Shown: positions 1-8,894 of the stretch, in pieces
Layout of the letters: each line of letters opens with the position of its first letter
Position numbering within the stretch: the first letter of the stretch is position 1
Assembly (NCBI GenBank): GCA_021736545.1
Contig: JAIPFS010000013.1
Span: 1-15,831 of the forward strand
Length of the DNA: 15,831 nucleotides
Direction of reading: 5' to 3'
Source: Spirochaetia bacterium
GTDB taxonomy: Bacteria; Spirochaetota; Spirochaetia; PWKH01
The notes under the pieces: model-generated
Databases searched by the model: none
What the model saw: only the letters and a program-made list of their open reading frames with translations
What the model was told of the DNA's origin: nothing
Program-made: the position numbers and the translations under genes

Positions 1-3000
1 CATCAGGCAAACTGTTAGTAAAATTGAAAGTATAGTCCCCTATGCCCTCATCAACAACACTGCTTATATTTCCACTAGCTCTTACACCTGTCATATCCTC
101 TGTGTCTGTTATAGCAGTGCCATCAAAATTAACCCATGCTCTACAAGCATACATAGCTCTATTTCCAAGATTTATGCTATCAGCATTTATATTCTGTACA
201 AACAGATTTCTAAAACGCTCAACTATACTGTTCCCAATGTCATGGGCATCCGTTGTTTTGGGTAATAATGTTTTTGTAAGAACAGCCTCAGACTGCAATT
301 GTATTTCATATGAACCCGAAGCGGCATAATACTCGTCTGAGCTGAACTCATAATTTCCATCGTCCGTATAAACGATCATACTGGATCCGGATGTCTTCAT
401 TACCCCGGTTATGGTATGACTGCCGTCATATGAGAGAGATCCAGAAGCATTGTAGGTAGCTCCAATAACTAAAATAGAGGGTAACCCTTCTACAAAACCA
501 TTCCCGGGAGCATAATCAGCTGCCGATGCCCAGGAAATGGGAGAACTCATTGAAAAAGGTGTACTAGAATGAGACAAAAAAGTATTTGTGGGGATATAAA
601 AGCTGCTGGCATCATTCAGACAGTAGATACCCTTGTTCTCTGTATAGAATCTGAGTCCTGCATCAAACGTATAAATAATGCCCGAATACGCAATATCTGA
701 TTGAATATACAGCTCATATGATCTTCCGGCTACAAGATTAACATCATAGTATTCTGTTCCGGATGTACTTGTCTTAGTCGAACTTTTATTTACCGAAAAC
801 TTTTCGACACCATTCTCATAAAGTTTTAGTATTCCCGTAGCTCTATCAATCCGACCATCATTCGCCTCATCATTACCGGCCATGGAATACTGCAGGGCTA
901 TCCTATATCTTCCCGAGACAGGAACTGTTCCAATGGAATTATCCGTCTGATAAGAAGTGACATTATCAAAAGAAAGTGTTGGAGATATCTGTATTTGTTC
1001 CCCAGGCTCTAAAGCTACAATTTTACTATAATTACCACCATCATAAGAAACATTAGCAACTACTTGAGAATTTCCGCTATTTGCGCGAACAGCACTATAC
1101 AAGTTTTGTGTATACCAGTGAGTCTTTGAAGAAAATGAAACAGAGGGTTCAGCAGGTGAACCCTGTCTAGTCGTAAGCGCCGAATTATCCAGTATACCCC
1201 GGAACTGCCCATCCTCTACTTCCAGAAATCCGGATGCATTTAATGACATCCCTGCATTTCCTGGTGAATAATTATTAGATCGTATAGCACCACCAGTTAA
1301 TATTTCGATCACTGATGCTATAAGGTTTGAGTAGAATGGTGTCCAGGTAAAAATACTAGGATCGGAGGTATCCACTTCTAGACTGCTTTTGTTATATGCA
1401 AAACCAATAAAGGGTTTTCCTACCGGATTTAAGGAGATGCCCGACCCGCTGGAATTATCAGCGTAGGCGGTCCAGGTATGCAATGACTGACCATCGTCCC
1501 CATCAATGCCATCGTCCCCCTGCGGCCCCTGTAGCCCCTCTGGACCTGTTGGACCTGTATCTCCTTGAGGCCCCTTGTATAGTGACCATGTATAGTCTGC
1601 CGGATCCGTACTCTCTGTAGCTGTTGCCTTATTATAGGCTAAACCTATATAATTCTTCCCTGCTGGACTGTCACTCATACCAGTTCCGGATCCATCATCA
1701 GCATATTTGATCCACGTAAATAGGCTCTCCCCATCAGACCCATCAGACCCAGGAACCCCCTGTTCCCCTTCAATTTTAGCCCATGTATAATCTGCCGAGT
1801 TTGTGCTTTCTGTAGGGGTTGATTTATTATAGGCCAGTCCAATATATTCTTTATCAGTCGGGGAATCACTTAAACCTGAACCAGAGGCATCATCAGCATA
1901 TTTAATCCACGTATATAAACTTTGCCCATCCTCACCGGCCGGTCCCTGAACCCCCTGCGGCCCCTCTGGACCTGTTGGACCTGTATCTCCTTCGTCCCCT
2001 TTTATACGTACCCCAGAGGACCATACGCTAGGAGAAGCCGCCGGAGGTGTAACTTCACCTGTTCGCATCCAAAGATACTCTCCGGTCGCAATGCTTGGCG
2101 GCGTTTCCTGCCAACCTGTGCTTGGGGCTGTAGTTGCCGATGTATTTTTTGCATATTGATATACCGTATAGGATCCGTCAGCTCCATCAGCGCCCCTTCG
2201 ACCAGATAGCCTTGGCAGTCTTTCCTGTATAATAACAGGATTACCGCCGGCAGGGACCCAAGCCTCAGTTTCCTCCACAATTACCGATGTATACATAGAG
2301 GCAAGGGTTCTCCCTTTTGCCCTATGTGCATACGATATGATCTTTCCTGTTACAGATACACTATCAGGAAGTTTTACCTCTACCGGAGCACCTCTCTGTA
2401 TCCAGGGCGTCCAATCTGTTGAGAACCCGAGTCGGCGATATCGGGATTTCCCTTGTTCTACTTTCAGCTGTAAACTTTCATATGCCTGTGATGCATCCGT
2501 ATACCATTCATTTGAATACTGCTGCTCCACGTAGTCTACCTCATCAGTGATAGCAGGATCAGTGTATTCTACAGTGTTCTTTGCTATCTGCCGGTAAGGT
2601 GTGCCCCTCAGCCTAAACACATAAATCTCACACGTAGACGCACCTGAGTTATATAGGATAATTTCTGAACTGTCAGGGTTTTTTCTGGTAGCACCAGGAT
2701 TAGTTCCTGCTATTCCGTCAAATGATATCAGCTGGAGTGACCCGCCTGAGTACTGAATATCATCGCTAGCGCTGCTTCCGATTGATAGCGTCTCTATACT
2801 CCCTGCATACGGGTATTCTTCCCCGGTGTCAAGGTCTTTGTATTTTAACTGTGCCTTATCCCCTGCATTTGGCCCCGGCCAGTACTCCCCCGGTGCGATT
2901 TCAATTGAACAGTGCTTAAGATCAGCATTATAATTCTCGGTGTTTTCATAGATCACCTGAGACGGTAGTTCATCGTAGGATCCGAATTCTACTTTTCCTT

Positions 3001-3739
3001 TATTACAGCGTATCGGAGTGTATGTTTGCTCAATCTTACCTTTTATCCAGGATCCATTCGTTGGAGGTTCTATATTGGGATCCCCGGAGAATGTCCATTC
3101 GACAGATGGCGCGCTATACCCTGTCTCAAACGGGCTTTTAAATCGCAGGGTGCCATCTGCAGCAAAATACATATCTGCATGAAATGCAATGGCAAGACTT
3201 TGAAATTCCTGCCAGATAGTTTTTTCGCCGAGTGATGCAACAGTTTTAGCATAATCTATAGTCCCGATGCTGGACTCCAGTGTTACCCCCATCTCATTTG
3301 CAAGGTAATGCAAAATAGAAGATGATGGTGTACTCGGATCACATATCCTGAAACCGTCTAGTAACGTGTTTTCGGGTTTACGTTTTGTTCCTTTTCGGCG
3401 TGTCGGATCTGTGAGCTCCAGATTAACAAAGTCGTCCGTCACATACCCAATTGTCCGTGTGACCCCCTCATCAGTAACACTACCGGTAAAAATAGTGTAC
3501 CAAGTAACTAAATCAATACTAATCTGCACGACAGCAGATTTATTTGCATACGTCCCTGGCTCAAGTCCATAGGTATTTTTTATTGTGAAATCCCACTTCT
3601 GATAATCCACTGAAGCATCACAGTTACCAAGTCTAGGGTATAGGATAGATGTCCCATCAATAACGACCTTTAGATAACGCCTATCTAAAGCTGTGCTGAA
3701 AGTCAATCTGTCTGAACTAGCTACATCAATATTGAACAT
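1..3739 (-). CDS. Giant tail-tip hub/fibre protein, partial at the left edge
   Basis: One frame is open from the ATG at 3739 to the window edge, giving at least 1246 residues and no stop. Residues 1 to about 515 are a strand-rich tail-tip region (segment [27 protein letters not shown] near 125-151) resembling hub or Tal-type proteins. A GADGADGS segment (516-523) leads to a YTVYQYAKN...GW...YLWMRT module, then collagen-like Gly-x-y runs separating three copies of a module with YTWIKYADD and IGLAYNK signatures (starting at about 606, 671 and 751). Residues from about 800 are strand-rich receptor-binding or fibre sequence. Near 1198-1246 the motif [10 protein letters not shown]...[10 protein letters not shown]...GDYTFNF is a common phage fibre C-terminus, so the true end is probably within a few hundred bases outside the window. 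The start is fixed by the stop/start overlap with the tape measure gene. No separate distal-tail gene precedes it. A muralytic domain was not recognised. Confidence 0.85.
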   Translation of the reverse strand, partial: MFNIDVASSDRLTFSTALDRRYLKVVIDGTSILYPRLGNCDASVDYQKWDFTIKNTYGLEPGTYANKSAVVQISIDLVTWYTIFTGSVTDEGVTRTIGYVTDDFVNLELTDPTRRKGTKRKPENTLLDGFRICDPSTPSSSILHYLANEMGVTLESSIGTIDYAKTVASLGEKTIWQEFQSLAIAFHADMYFAADGTLRFKSPFETGYSAPSVEWTFSGDPNIEPPTNGSWIKGKIEQTYTPIRCNKGKVEFGSYDELPSQVIYENTENYNADLKHCSIEIAPGEYWPGPNAGDKAQLKYKDLDTGEEYPYAGSIETLSIGSSASDDIQYSGGSLQLISFDGIAGTNPGATRKNPDSSEIILYNSGASTCEIYVFRLRGTPYRQIAKNTVEYTDPAITDEVDYVEQQYSNEWYTDASQAYESLQLKVEQGKSRYRRLGFSTDWTPWIQRGAPVEVKLPDSVSVTGKIISYAHRAKGRTLASMYTSVIVEETEAWVPAGGNPVIIQERLPRLSGRRGADGADGSYTVYQYAKNTSATTAPSTGWQETPPSIATGEYLWMRTGEVTPPAASPSVWSSGVRIKGDEGDTGPTGPEGPQGVQGPAGEDGQSLYTWIKYADDASGSGLSDSPTDKEYIGLAYNKSTPTESTNSADYTWAKIEGEQGVPGSDGSDGESLFTWIKYADDGSGTGMSDSPAGKNYIGLAYNKATATESTDPADYTWSLYKGPQGDTGPTGPEGLQGPQGDDGIDGDDGQSLHTWTAYADNSSGSGISLNPVGKPFIGFAYNKSSLEVDTSDPSIFTWTPFYSNLIASVIEILTGGAIRSNNYSPGNAGMSLNASGFLEVEDGQFRGILDNSALTTRQGSPAEPSVSFSSKTHWYTQNLYSAVRANSGNSQVVANVSYDGGNYSKIVALEPGEQIQISPTLSFDNVTSYQTDNSIGTVPVSGRYRIALQYSMAGNDEANDGRIDRATGILKLYENGVEKFSVNKSSTKTSTSGTEYYDVNLVAGRSYELYIQSDIAYSGIIYTFDAGLRFYTENKGIYCLNDASSFYIPTNTFLSHSSTPFSMSSPISWASAADYAPGNGFVEGLPSILVIGATYNASGSLSYDGSHTITGVMKTSGSSMIVYTDDGNYEFSSDEYYAASGSYEIQLQSEAVLTKTLLPKTTDAHDIGNSIVERFRNLFVQNINADSINLGNRAMYACRAWVNFDGTAITDTEDMTGVRASGNISSVVDEGIGDYTFNFTNSLPD
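1335..1489 (-). repeat. Repeated tail module, copy 3 (diverged)
   Basis: Encodes about 52 residues from about position 751. It keeps [18 protein letters not shown] and FTWTPF, but differs from copies 1 and 2 more than they differ from each other. The longest collagen-like spacer lies before it. Confidence 0.78.
1534..1566 (-). repeat. 33-bp exact direct repeat, copy 2 (collagen-like segment)
   Basis: Identical to 1960-1992 and encodes the same [10 protein letters not shown] stretch, here in the run before module copy 3. Copies are 426 bases apart, an exact multiple of three, so recombination between them would keep the reading frame. Confidence 0.85.
1574..1729 (-). repeat. Repeated tail module, copy 2
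   Basis: Encodes about 52 residues from about position 671. It shares [18 protein letters not shown] and DPADYTW with copy 1. The Gly-rich spacer before it ([13 protein letters not shown]) is the shortest of the set. Confidence 0.85.
1769..1924 (-). repeat. Repeated tail module, copy 1
   Basis: Encodes about 52 residues at about position 606 of the tail-tip protein, with YTWIKYADD near the start, IGLAYNKST in the middle and [10 protein letters not shown] at the end. It is flanked by collagen-like Gly-x-y runs. Copy 2 is most similar. Confidence 0.85.
1960..1992 (-). repeat. 33-bp exact direct repeat, copy 1 (collagen-like segment)
   Basis: Identical to 1534-1566 over 33 bases. It encodes the Gly-x-y stretch [10 protein letters not shown] at the start of the first collagen-like run. 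The bases flanking the two copies differ at both ends. Confidence 0.85.
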
Positions 3740-5943
3740 CATGCCTCCACAATCTGCACTTGTCCGCCATATCCAGTATGAGCTTTGATGGCCCGAGTGA
3801 CATATTCACCAACCTGGGCCATACCGCCCTCCCCGATGACCGGTCCATTGTAATATTGAAAAATATTTATTTCCATTCGCTGTACACTGGTATTACTCCC
3901 CGTATTATTCCCAGAGTAAGAAGAACTATCTGTACTATCTCCGCCTGCCGCCATAGCATCAGCCATGCTAATTTCTTCAAGTTTATATTTATCCGGATCT
4001 AGTTTTCCAACTTTGCCGATTTTCACACCAGGGATCTTATTAATCAGATTAATGATTCCATTTATGATTTTTATGAAAAAGTTTCCGACCTTCGTATACA
4101 TTTCGATCATGAAATTGCCGAATGGGACCATGGCTTTGTTATACAACCAGATAAACCCTTTAGCTAATAACTTAACTACCTTGCCTAAAACATCCATGAA
4201 AGGCATCAACATTTTTCCAATAGTCTGACCAAAAATTCTTAAAATACCAATAATCGGCTGAAGAATGCTATCAATTGCTGGACCGAGGATATCCATAATG
4301 CCCTGAAAAATAATACCTATTGGATCCATAATCGCTTGAAAAGAAGAGAGCGACCCGATCATGCCACCAAGACGGCTTCCAAAATCAACAACGCTTTTAA
4401 GCACTTTACCAATCATGCCGAACTGCGGAATACCGAGATTGTTATCACCACTTCCGCCCGATCCTGTTGGTGTGGAGGGGGCGGGGGAGCCAGAAGATTC
4501 TTCCCCATTGTTAGGCTCTGGTACAGAAGCATTCTTTACATCATCAATAAGATCCTTAAACTTGTCAGCAAATTCCCCTATAGTACCCCCCAGCGAATCC
4601 CCAAAAATAGATGAAAATATTTCTTTTGGATTCAATGCAGCAAGAGATGATTTAGATAAAGTAGATGTCCATGAAACAATGTCATTCATAGCATTTTTTA
4701 CATCAGCTTTTGTTTCCTCCCATCCCGGAGATAAAGAATCTGGAGGAGCGAGACGATCCATTCCACCAGAAAAAGGATCTCTCTTACTCTTATTGAATGG
4801 GTGTGCAACAGCCTGTCCAGCGTTATGTGCAAGCTCCATAAGATCATTTAACTTATCAATAAAAAAGTTTATAACACTGTTAAACGTAAATCTGATCCCA
4901 TCAATTATTGAGAGAAAGCCAAATTTTAGAGGCTTCCAAATAATAGTCCCTACAGCATCAAGCAAATTCCCCATGTATTCTAAAGCAAGTTTTCCTTCCC
5001 GCTTAAAGTATTTCCACATTGAAGTCCCAAGCTCCAACCAATATTCCTGGGTAAAAATATTGCTAATCAGCTCCCTAATCCCTGACATAATATCTGAAAC
5101 AAATTGTGGTATATCAGAAAGTATTGATATAAAACCCGAGAAGCCAGCTATCATTTTTGCTATAAACAGCTGAAAATCCTCCCCTTTATCAATAAATTTC
5201 TGTCCTAAATCATCAAGAGAATCCATGTAGGGGCCAAGCGCACGCGCAACTGTAGTCTGGAAAACTCTTTTTATCTGATCCATAGTATCAGTAAATCTCA
5301 CACCGGCATCAATCACATCATCACCAAGCACAAGCCCGAGATCTTTTGCCTTCTGCCGCATCTCCTCTATGCTCTCAGCTCCAGAATTAAGTAAGGGAGC
5401 GAGATCCGTAGCAGACCTTCCGAGCAGTCTCGATGCAATAGCGGTCCTCTCTGTCTCACTGCTCATGCCGGAAAGCGCAATAATCGTGTCATTCAGTAAG
5501 CGTTCTTGATCCTTAAAAGCTCCATTTTCATTAAACACCGTCACCCCAAGATCTTCATATGCTCGCGCGTATTCATTTCCGCCTTTTGCCGCTTCACGAG
5601 CGGCATTAGACAAAGTCTTTATACCCATTTCTAAACTCTCTATACTGCCTCCAGTTTGAGACAATACAAAATCAAGCTCCTGAAATGTCTCCCGGGAAAC
5701 ACCTATCTTTTGACTCATTTTATCAATACGGTCTGCGGTACCAGCTGATTTAGTAGCAAGCCGAGTTAGTCCGGTAACAACAACCGCAACACTTGCAGCG
5801 GCTGAGGCAAAAGCTATTTTCATAGCACGAGCGGCTTTCTTTGATTTACTGCCCATTTTCGTAATGGATCCACCTGCCTTATTTGCTTCTTGAGATATGT
5901 ACTCTTTCCCGTCAATAACTACACTTACTTTGTTTTGGGCCAT
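3739..5943 (-). CDS. Tail tape measure protein
   Basis: This 734-residue protein sets tail length and is later ejected ahead of the DNA. It has a hydrophobic segment at about 42-60, a helical region with the [20 protein letters not shown] segment (81-100) and the [18 protein letters not shown] segment (171-188) seen in many siphoviral tape measures, a flexible Gly/Ser/Pro/Glu linker (about 473-503), and a long hydrophobic amphipathic region with many Ile, Gly, Met and Leu residues (about 505-640). That region would suit membrane insertion during ejection. No peptidase or lysozyme motif is evident. The start overlaps the frameshifted chaperone end by 19 bases, and the TGA stop overlaps the next ATG by one base. 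At roughly 0.15 nm per residue the tail would be about 110 nm long (inference). Confidence 0.92.
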   Translation of the reverse strand: MAQNKVSVVIDGKEYISQEANKAGGSITKMGSKSKKAARAMKIAFASAAASVAVVVTGLTRLATKSAGTADRIDKMSQKIGVSRETFQELDFVLSQTGGSIESLEMGIKTLSNAAREAAKGGNEYARAYEDLGVTVFNENGAFKDQERLLNDTIIALSGMSSETERTAIASRLLGRSATDLAPLLNSGAESIEEMRQKAKDLGLVLGDDVIDAGVRFTDTMDQIKRVFQTTVARALGPYMDSLDDLGQKFIDKGEDFQLFIAKMIAGFSGFISILSDIPQFVSDIMSGIRELISNIFTQEYWLELGTSMWKYFKREGKLALEYMGNLLDAVGTIIWKPLKFGFLSIIDGIRFTFNSVINFFIDKLNDLMELAHNAGQAVAHPFNKSKRDPFSGGMDRLAPPDSLSPGWEETKADVKNAMNDIVSWTSTLSKSSLAALNPKEIFSSIFGDSLGGTIGEFADKFKDLIDDVKNASVPEPNNGEESSGSPAPSTPTGSGGSGDNNLGIPQFGMIGKVLKSVVDFGSRLGGMIGSLSSFQAIMDPIGIIFQGIMDILGPAIDSILQPIIGILRIFGQTIGKMLMPFMDVLGKVVKLLAKGFIWLYNKAMVPFGNFMIEMYTKVGNFFIKIINGIINLINKIPGVKIGKVGKLDPDKYKLEEISMADAMAAGGDSTDSSSYSGNNTGSNTSVQRMEINIFQYYNGPVIGEGGMAQVGEYVTRAIKAHTGYGGQVQIVEA

Positions 5944-6682
5944 TTTTTATCCAATTCCTTGTTCTTTAATTCGTTCCATTTTCCCCGGATCACATCATAT
6001 ATATCCATATCCAGGGCCGGTTGATCACTCAACCCGCCAGGATATTTCATTCGTGCATATGTACCGTTTGAATCCATCAGCCGTAAACAGTCCTGTACCC
6101 ACGGTCCCCAATTCTCTATTATTTCTGCTGGTTCCCGTCCGTCCGGGAGTTCGTCGCCGTATTCAAATTCTGTTCCGTTATAGATCCATTCTGTGGTGTC
6201 TTTGACTTCTTGGATCCCTTCACTGCTAAAGGGCGGTTATAATCCTCCACAATCTGCAGCATTTCTTCCGTTATCTCCGGGTAATCCAGGATGTCTTCCG
6301 CCAGGGAATCAATATCCTTGCTTTCTGCAGCATCACAAAAATTATGACTTTCTATACCTTCTTTCAACCGGATTTTTATATATGCGGCAGAGGGCACGTA
6401 TTGGCTATCCATCAGTGCAGATAACTCATCGTCAGAAATACTATCCATGATATCATTTTTAATATCTTCCTCCTCTCTCCCGTCTGCATTGATTTTCAAC
6501 CTTTTAGCAACGCTGACTATTGCCTTCTTATTCATACCTTTCTGCAGCCTTCTTTGTTCTGCATTAATTGCATCCTGCCCGGCAATGCTGTATTTCTTCG
6601 GCCGGATCCAGTACCCGGGAAAGGTTTTCAGTTCCTTTTTATCTCCAACAATTTTTCGCTGTGCTTCCTGTTTCCAGTTCAT
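5925..6682 (-). CDS. Tail assembly chaperone, -1 frameshift fusion (gpGT-like)
   Basis: This entry describes the long form made by -1 ribosomal slippage at 6233-6227: 152 zero-frame residues followed by 100 residues read from codon AGC at 6227-6225 to the TAA at 5927-5925, giving 252 residues. The -1 frame is open only from 6236 (a TAA lies at 6239-6237), so slippage must occur downstream of that point, and the heptamer is the first site after it. The -1 region encodes a clear protein-like sequence (EWIYNGTEFEYGDELPDG, then NWGPWVQDCLRLMD and DMDIYDVIRGKWNELKN) with no plausible start or Shine-Dalgarno site of its own. Its end overlaps the tape measure start by 19 bases. In known systems the T part binds tail tube subunits while the G part holds the tape measure. 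Confidence 0.82.
6119..6682 (-). CDS. Tail assembly chaperone, short form (gpG-like)
   Basis: This 187-residue protein is the zero-frame product between the major tail protein and the tape measure, where siphoviruses encode the chaperone that coats the tape measure before tube assembly. It is acidic and largely helical from about residue 45, with DIKNDIMDSISDDELSALMD and a second acidic helix near 123-147, and starts with a basic segment and a YWIRPKKYS motif. After residue 152 the zero-frame sequence becomes polar and low in complexity (KKSKTPQNGS... to the stop), as expected where a second frame takes over coding. The start has AAGGGGGAA five bases upstream, overlapping the stop of the tail protein gene. 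Sequence conservation in this class is weak, so the assignment rests on position, composition and the frameshift. Confidence 0.82.
   Translation of the reverse strand: MNWKQEAQRKIVGDKKELKTFPGYWIRPKKYSIAGQDAINAEQRRLQKGMNKKAIVSVAKRLKINADGREEEDIKNDIMDSISDDELSALMDSQYVPSAAYIKIRLKEGIESHNFCDAAESKDIDSLAEDILDYPEITEEMLQIVEDYNRPLAVKGSKKSKTPQNGSITEQNLNTATNSRTDGNQQK
6182..6217 (-). promoter_or_regulatory. Possible frameshift-stimulating hairpin
   Basis: Nine bases after the slippery heptamer, minus-strand GATCCA (6216-6211) can pair with TGGATC (6188-6183), with one extra G-U pair outside and a 22-base loop. Spacing is in the range used by -1 frameshift stimulators. The stem is short and the loop large, so this is tentative. 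Confidence 0.35.
6227..6233 (-). other. -1 programmed frameshift slippery heptamer CCCTTTA
   Basis: On the minus strand the heptamer is read in the zero frame as C CCT TTA, the canonical X XXY YYZ form. Both tRNAs can re-pair in the -1 frame as CCC TTT. The -1 frame opens only three bases earlier and stays open for 100 codons after the slip. Confidence 0.78.
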
Positions 6683-6692
6683 TTATTCCCCC

Positions 6693-7949
6693 TTAGTATG
6701 CGGCCTCATCATCTGTTACCAGATACATTGATATCATGTCGTCATAACTGTTTTTGTCTAATGCGTCGAATGATAAAGACTGTTCTATTGATACGCCGCC
6801 CTCCGACTTGCTTTCATCTGTATAACAGATATTTGGCAGATCAATAAAAGCAATCTCCTTCGTCCCACCTTCAAAGAACAGCTGCAATGATCCTTCATTG
6901 TTTGATTCTACCTTTGCGCGTTCTGTTTCGGTTATTGCTGTGGCTCGTAATGAAACTGACCCATTCGCGGAAAACATCCCCCGGGCATGATTCTGCTTGT
7001 ACAAGCTGCCCTGGCCAAAACCTTCATCACCATCAACATTGTTTGCAATCTCAACACTTACACTTTTTGTATAGGTATGTTCGGTCCCGGAAACAATTGT
7101 TTTTCCGTTTGAAAATTTCATCGCAGAAACAGCCGGCAGCTGTACGGTTGATTTTTCCTGTCCCCCGTCTTTTTCTGTATGGATCAAAGAAAATGTTATG
7201 TTTGCGCGGCCTTTCAGATCCGCCGATATAGATAGACTGTCAAACACTCCACCTTTCCCTAGTTCATTCGCTCCGGACCCATCATATTGCACTGAATATG
7301 TCGGCAATTCTGTGTTATCCAATACAGAAACAAACTTATGCAGATACTTACCGCTGCCTGTCTCGCCAAAAAAGATTACTGCATATCTGCCTTTTGCCTG
7401 TGTTGCCGTTATAGCAATCGGACTGGTAACATCCAGATCATCCGCGCCAAACAATTTTTCTGCTGCATAATCTGTATAGCCTTCAATTGTTGACAGTAAA
7501 TCTGCAATGGTCCCTGTAGGTGCTAATGTACCGCTGGTCCCAAAATTTTCATCCGCAGATTCACCCCCCAGGTCTCCAACTTCTGATTGAATATCGGATC
7601 CGCTTACAGAAATTTTTGCTGACTGCTCGGATCCTACATATTTTACAAGTAAAGCGCCCCCAACTTCCTGCGGGCTGCCAACTTCGCCGCCTAACGTACC
7701 AGCAATTCCCATACCTACGGCGCCGCATGCCTCAAAATAGCATGGGATCTCAGCATTCAGATCCACTGAATCAACATACATGCCGCGCTTCGCGTTCCGT
7801 CCTGTAATTACCTCATCATCGGATTTATTCGGCGCTGTCTGCAGCACTGATAAACCTGTTATCGGGAAACGTTTTGTCCTTGCCGCCTCTTCTCCTACAT
7901 TATTTTCCGGTCCGCCTATTGTTACGCCGGTAAATTGTCGTTTATACAT
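6693..7949 (-). CDS. Major tail (tube) protein, unusually long
   Basis: This 418-residue protein lies between the tail terminator and the tail chaperone and is therefore the likely subunit of the tail tube. The C-terminal half (from about residue 215) has the strand-rich pattern expected of tube proteins, for example LPTYSVQYDG, VFDSLSISADLKGRANITFSL, and SVEIANNVDG, and ends with two strand-like runs before a short acidic tail. The N-terminal half has a Gly-rich, strand-like region (about 77-150) and a helical stretch (about 148-170, TIADLLSTIEGYTDYAAEK). Most siphoviral tube proteins are 150-250 residues, so either a long-tube family or an inserted domain is present. A G-run ribosome-binding site overlaps the upstream stop. 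A sheath protein was considered because of the length, but no partner tube gene exists in the window. Confidence 0.72.
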   Translation of the reverse strand: MYKRQFTGVTIGGPENNVGEEAARTKRFPITGLSVLQTAPNKSDDEVITGRNAKRGMYVDSVDLNAEIPCYFEACGAVGMGIAGTLGGEVGSPQEVGGALLVKYVGSEQSAKISVSGSDIQSEVGDLGGESADENFGTSGTLAPTGTIADLLSTIEGYTDYAAEKLFGADDLDVTSPIAITATQAKGRYAVIFFGETGSGKYLHKFVSVLDNTELPTYSVQYDGSGANELGKGGVFDSLSISADLKGRANITFSLIHTEKDGGQEKSTVQLPAVSAMKFSNGKTIVSGTEHTYTKSVSVEIANNVDGDEGFGQGSLYKQNHARGMFSANGSVSLRATAITETERAKVESNNEGSLQLFFEGGTKEIAFIDLPNICYTDESKSEGGVSIEQSLSFDALDKNSYDDMISMYLVTDDEAAY

Positions 7950-7955
7950 GTTTTA

Positions 7956-8414
7956 TTACCCCCTGTTCATTTCTTGCATTACTGATATAGATATCAATAC
8001 ATACTTTTCGGTCCCGGTCCCCCCGGGAAAATATTCAATATTATTTATTCTCGCGTGATATACTTGCCCATCCAGTGAATCATAATCAAATATGCAATCT
8101 GCCAGGGCATCAGCATAACGCATGGCCCGTCTGCTCGTTATCTCGTCCGTATACCCATCAACTGCAATTAATAGATCTATGTTATAGGATCCGCCTATGA
8201 CTCCCTGTGCCTCATCATCCGGCGTTAATAACGTAGGATCTATCAAAACAAACGGTTTCATACGTCCGCGCTTTGTGTAATCTTGACCGATTGAAATAGA
8301 TGTCAATGCCGGTAGTTCTTCCCCGGTCTCGTCTCTGATCTGCTGCAAATACGGATCAATATGCTGCTGTATAAATGTTTTTACTGTATCAAGTGTTTTT
8401 TCGGTCCATCTCAT
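7956..8414 (-). CDS. Probable tail terminator/tail completion protein
   Basis: This 152-residue protein is placed where siphoviruses encode the protein that caps the tail tube at its head-proximal end, just before the major tail protein. It has an N-terminal helix (TLDTVKTFIQQHIDPYLQQI), a central strand-rich section with GGSYNIDLLIAVDGY, a helix RRAMRYADALADCIFDY, and a final strand VLISISVMQEM. This alpha/beta plan fits the lambda gpU / SPP1 gp17 group, but I do not see a diagnostic motif. The start overlaps the preceding stop by four bases (ATGA). The end carries AGGGGG, which also serves as the ribosome-binding site of the next gene. Confidence 0.68.
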   Translation of the reverse strand: MRWTEKTLDTVKTFIQQHIDPYLQQIRDETGEELPALTSISIGQDYTKRGRMKPFVLIDPTLLTPDDEAQGVIGGSYNIDLLIAVDGYTDEITSRRAMRYADALADCIFDYDSLDGQVYHARINNIEYFPGGTGTEKYVLISISVMQEMNRG

Positions 8415-8893
8415 ATTTTCAGCCCCTGTTCTTCAATTCCTTCATCAATCCTTTTTCTCAGATTGTCGTTAAACTTCCCGGAATTGATAAACTTTCTAAC
8501 CCCAGGATAAAAGAACGGTCTCGGCTCAATCCTGGCGTAGCTTGCAAATACTTCCCGTCCATCATGTGTAACAAAATGCAGCGCTTTCGCGTTTTCCGGT
8601 TCGATTTCAGCCCCGTTGTATTCATATACAGACGCCAGATTCGGCGCTTTCAGTTTAAAATATGGCCTGTTGCCGCGCTGTTTATACTTGATGCTCTTTT
8701 CAAATCCCCCTGTACGTCTCCGGAATTTGGACCGAAAACCACTTTGTACTTCCAGTTTTGCACCATATGCTGTGCTTTCCAGGGCTTTGTTCAGCAGCTG
8801 CGGGCTCTTCTCGCTTAACTGCAGCAGCTTATGACTAACATCATCATCAAATCTTATTCTGATTCCCTCGCCTCGCATATTTGTTTTAGCCAT
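8411..8893 (-). CDS. HK97 gp10-like head-tail joining/tail completion protein
   Basis: This 160-residue protein resembles the HK97 gp10-like family of neck or tail completion proteins. The supporting features are an N-terminal helix with KSPQLLNKALESTAYGAK (about 29-46), the RRTGGFEKSIKYKQ segment, and a C-terminal HFVTHDGREVFASYARIEPRPFFYPGVRKF region (about 106-135), where the RPFF-x-PG core is characteristic. It starts one base after the connector stop and its own stop overlaps the next gene by four bases. Typical members are 120-160 residues, so the length is normal. The exact step it serves in joining head and tail is known only from homologues. Confidence 0.8.
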   Translation of the reverse strand: MAKTNMRGEGIRIRFDDDVSHKLLQLSEKSPQLLNKALESTAYGAKLEVQSGFRSKFRRRTGGFEKSIKYKQRGNRPYFKLKAPNLASVYEYNGAEIEPENAKALHFVTHDGREVFASYARIEPRPFFYPGVRKFINSGKFNDNLRKRIDEGIEEQGLKI

Positions 8894-8894
8894 A

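Noticed and set aside
1335..1992. CRISPR-like or non-coding repeat array.
   Set aside because: The repeats are in frame, encode collagen-like and module sequence, and have unequal spacing, so they are protein-coding repeats.
4361..5173. A 270-codon plus-strand open frame inside the tape measure gene.
   Set aside because: It is antisense to a well-supported tape measure gene, has no protein-like pattern or start signal, and all other genes in the window are on the minus strand.
6693..7949. Contractile tail sheath protein.
   Set aside because: The length invites this reading, but there is no separate tube gene after it and no baseplate gene in the window; the gene order is that of a siphovirus.
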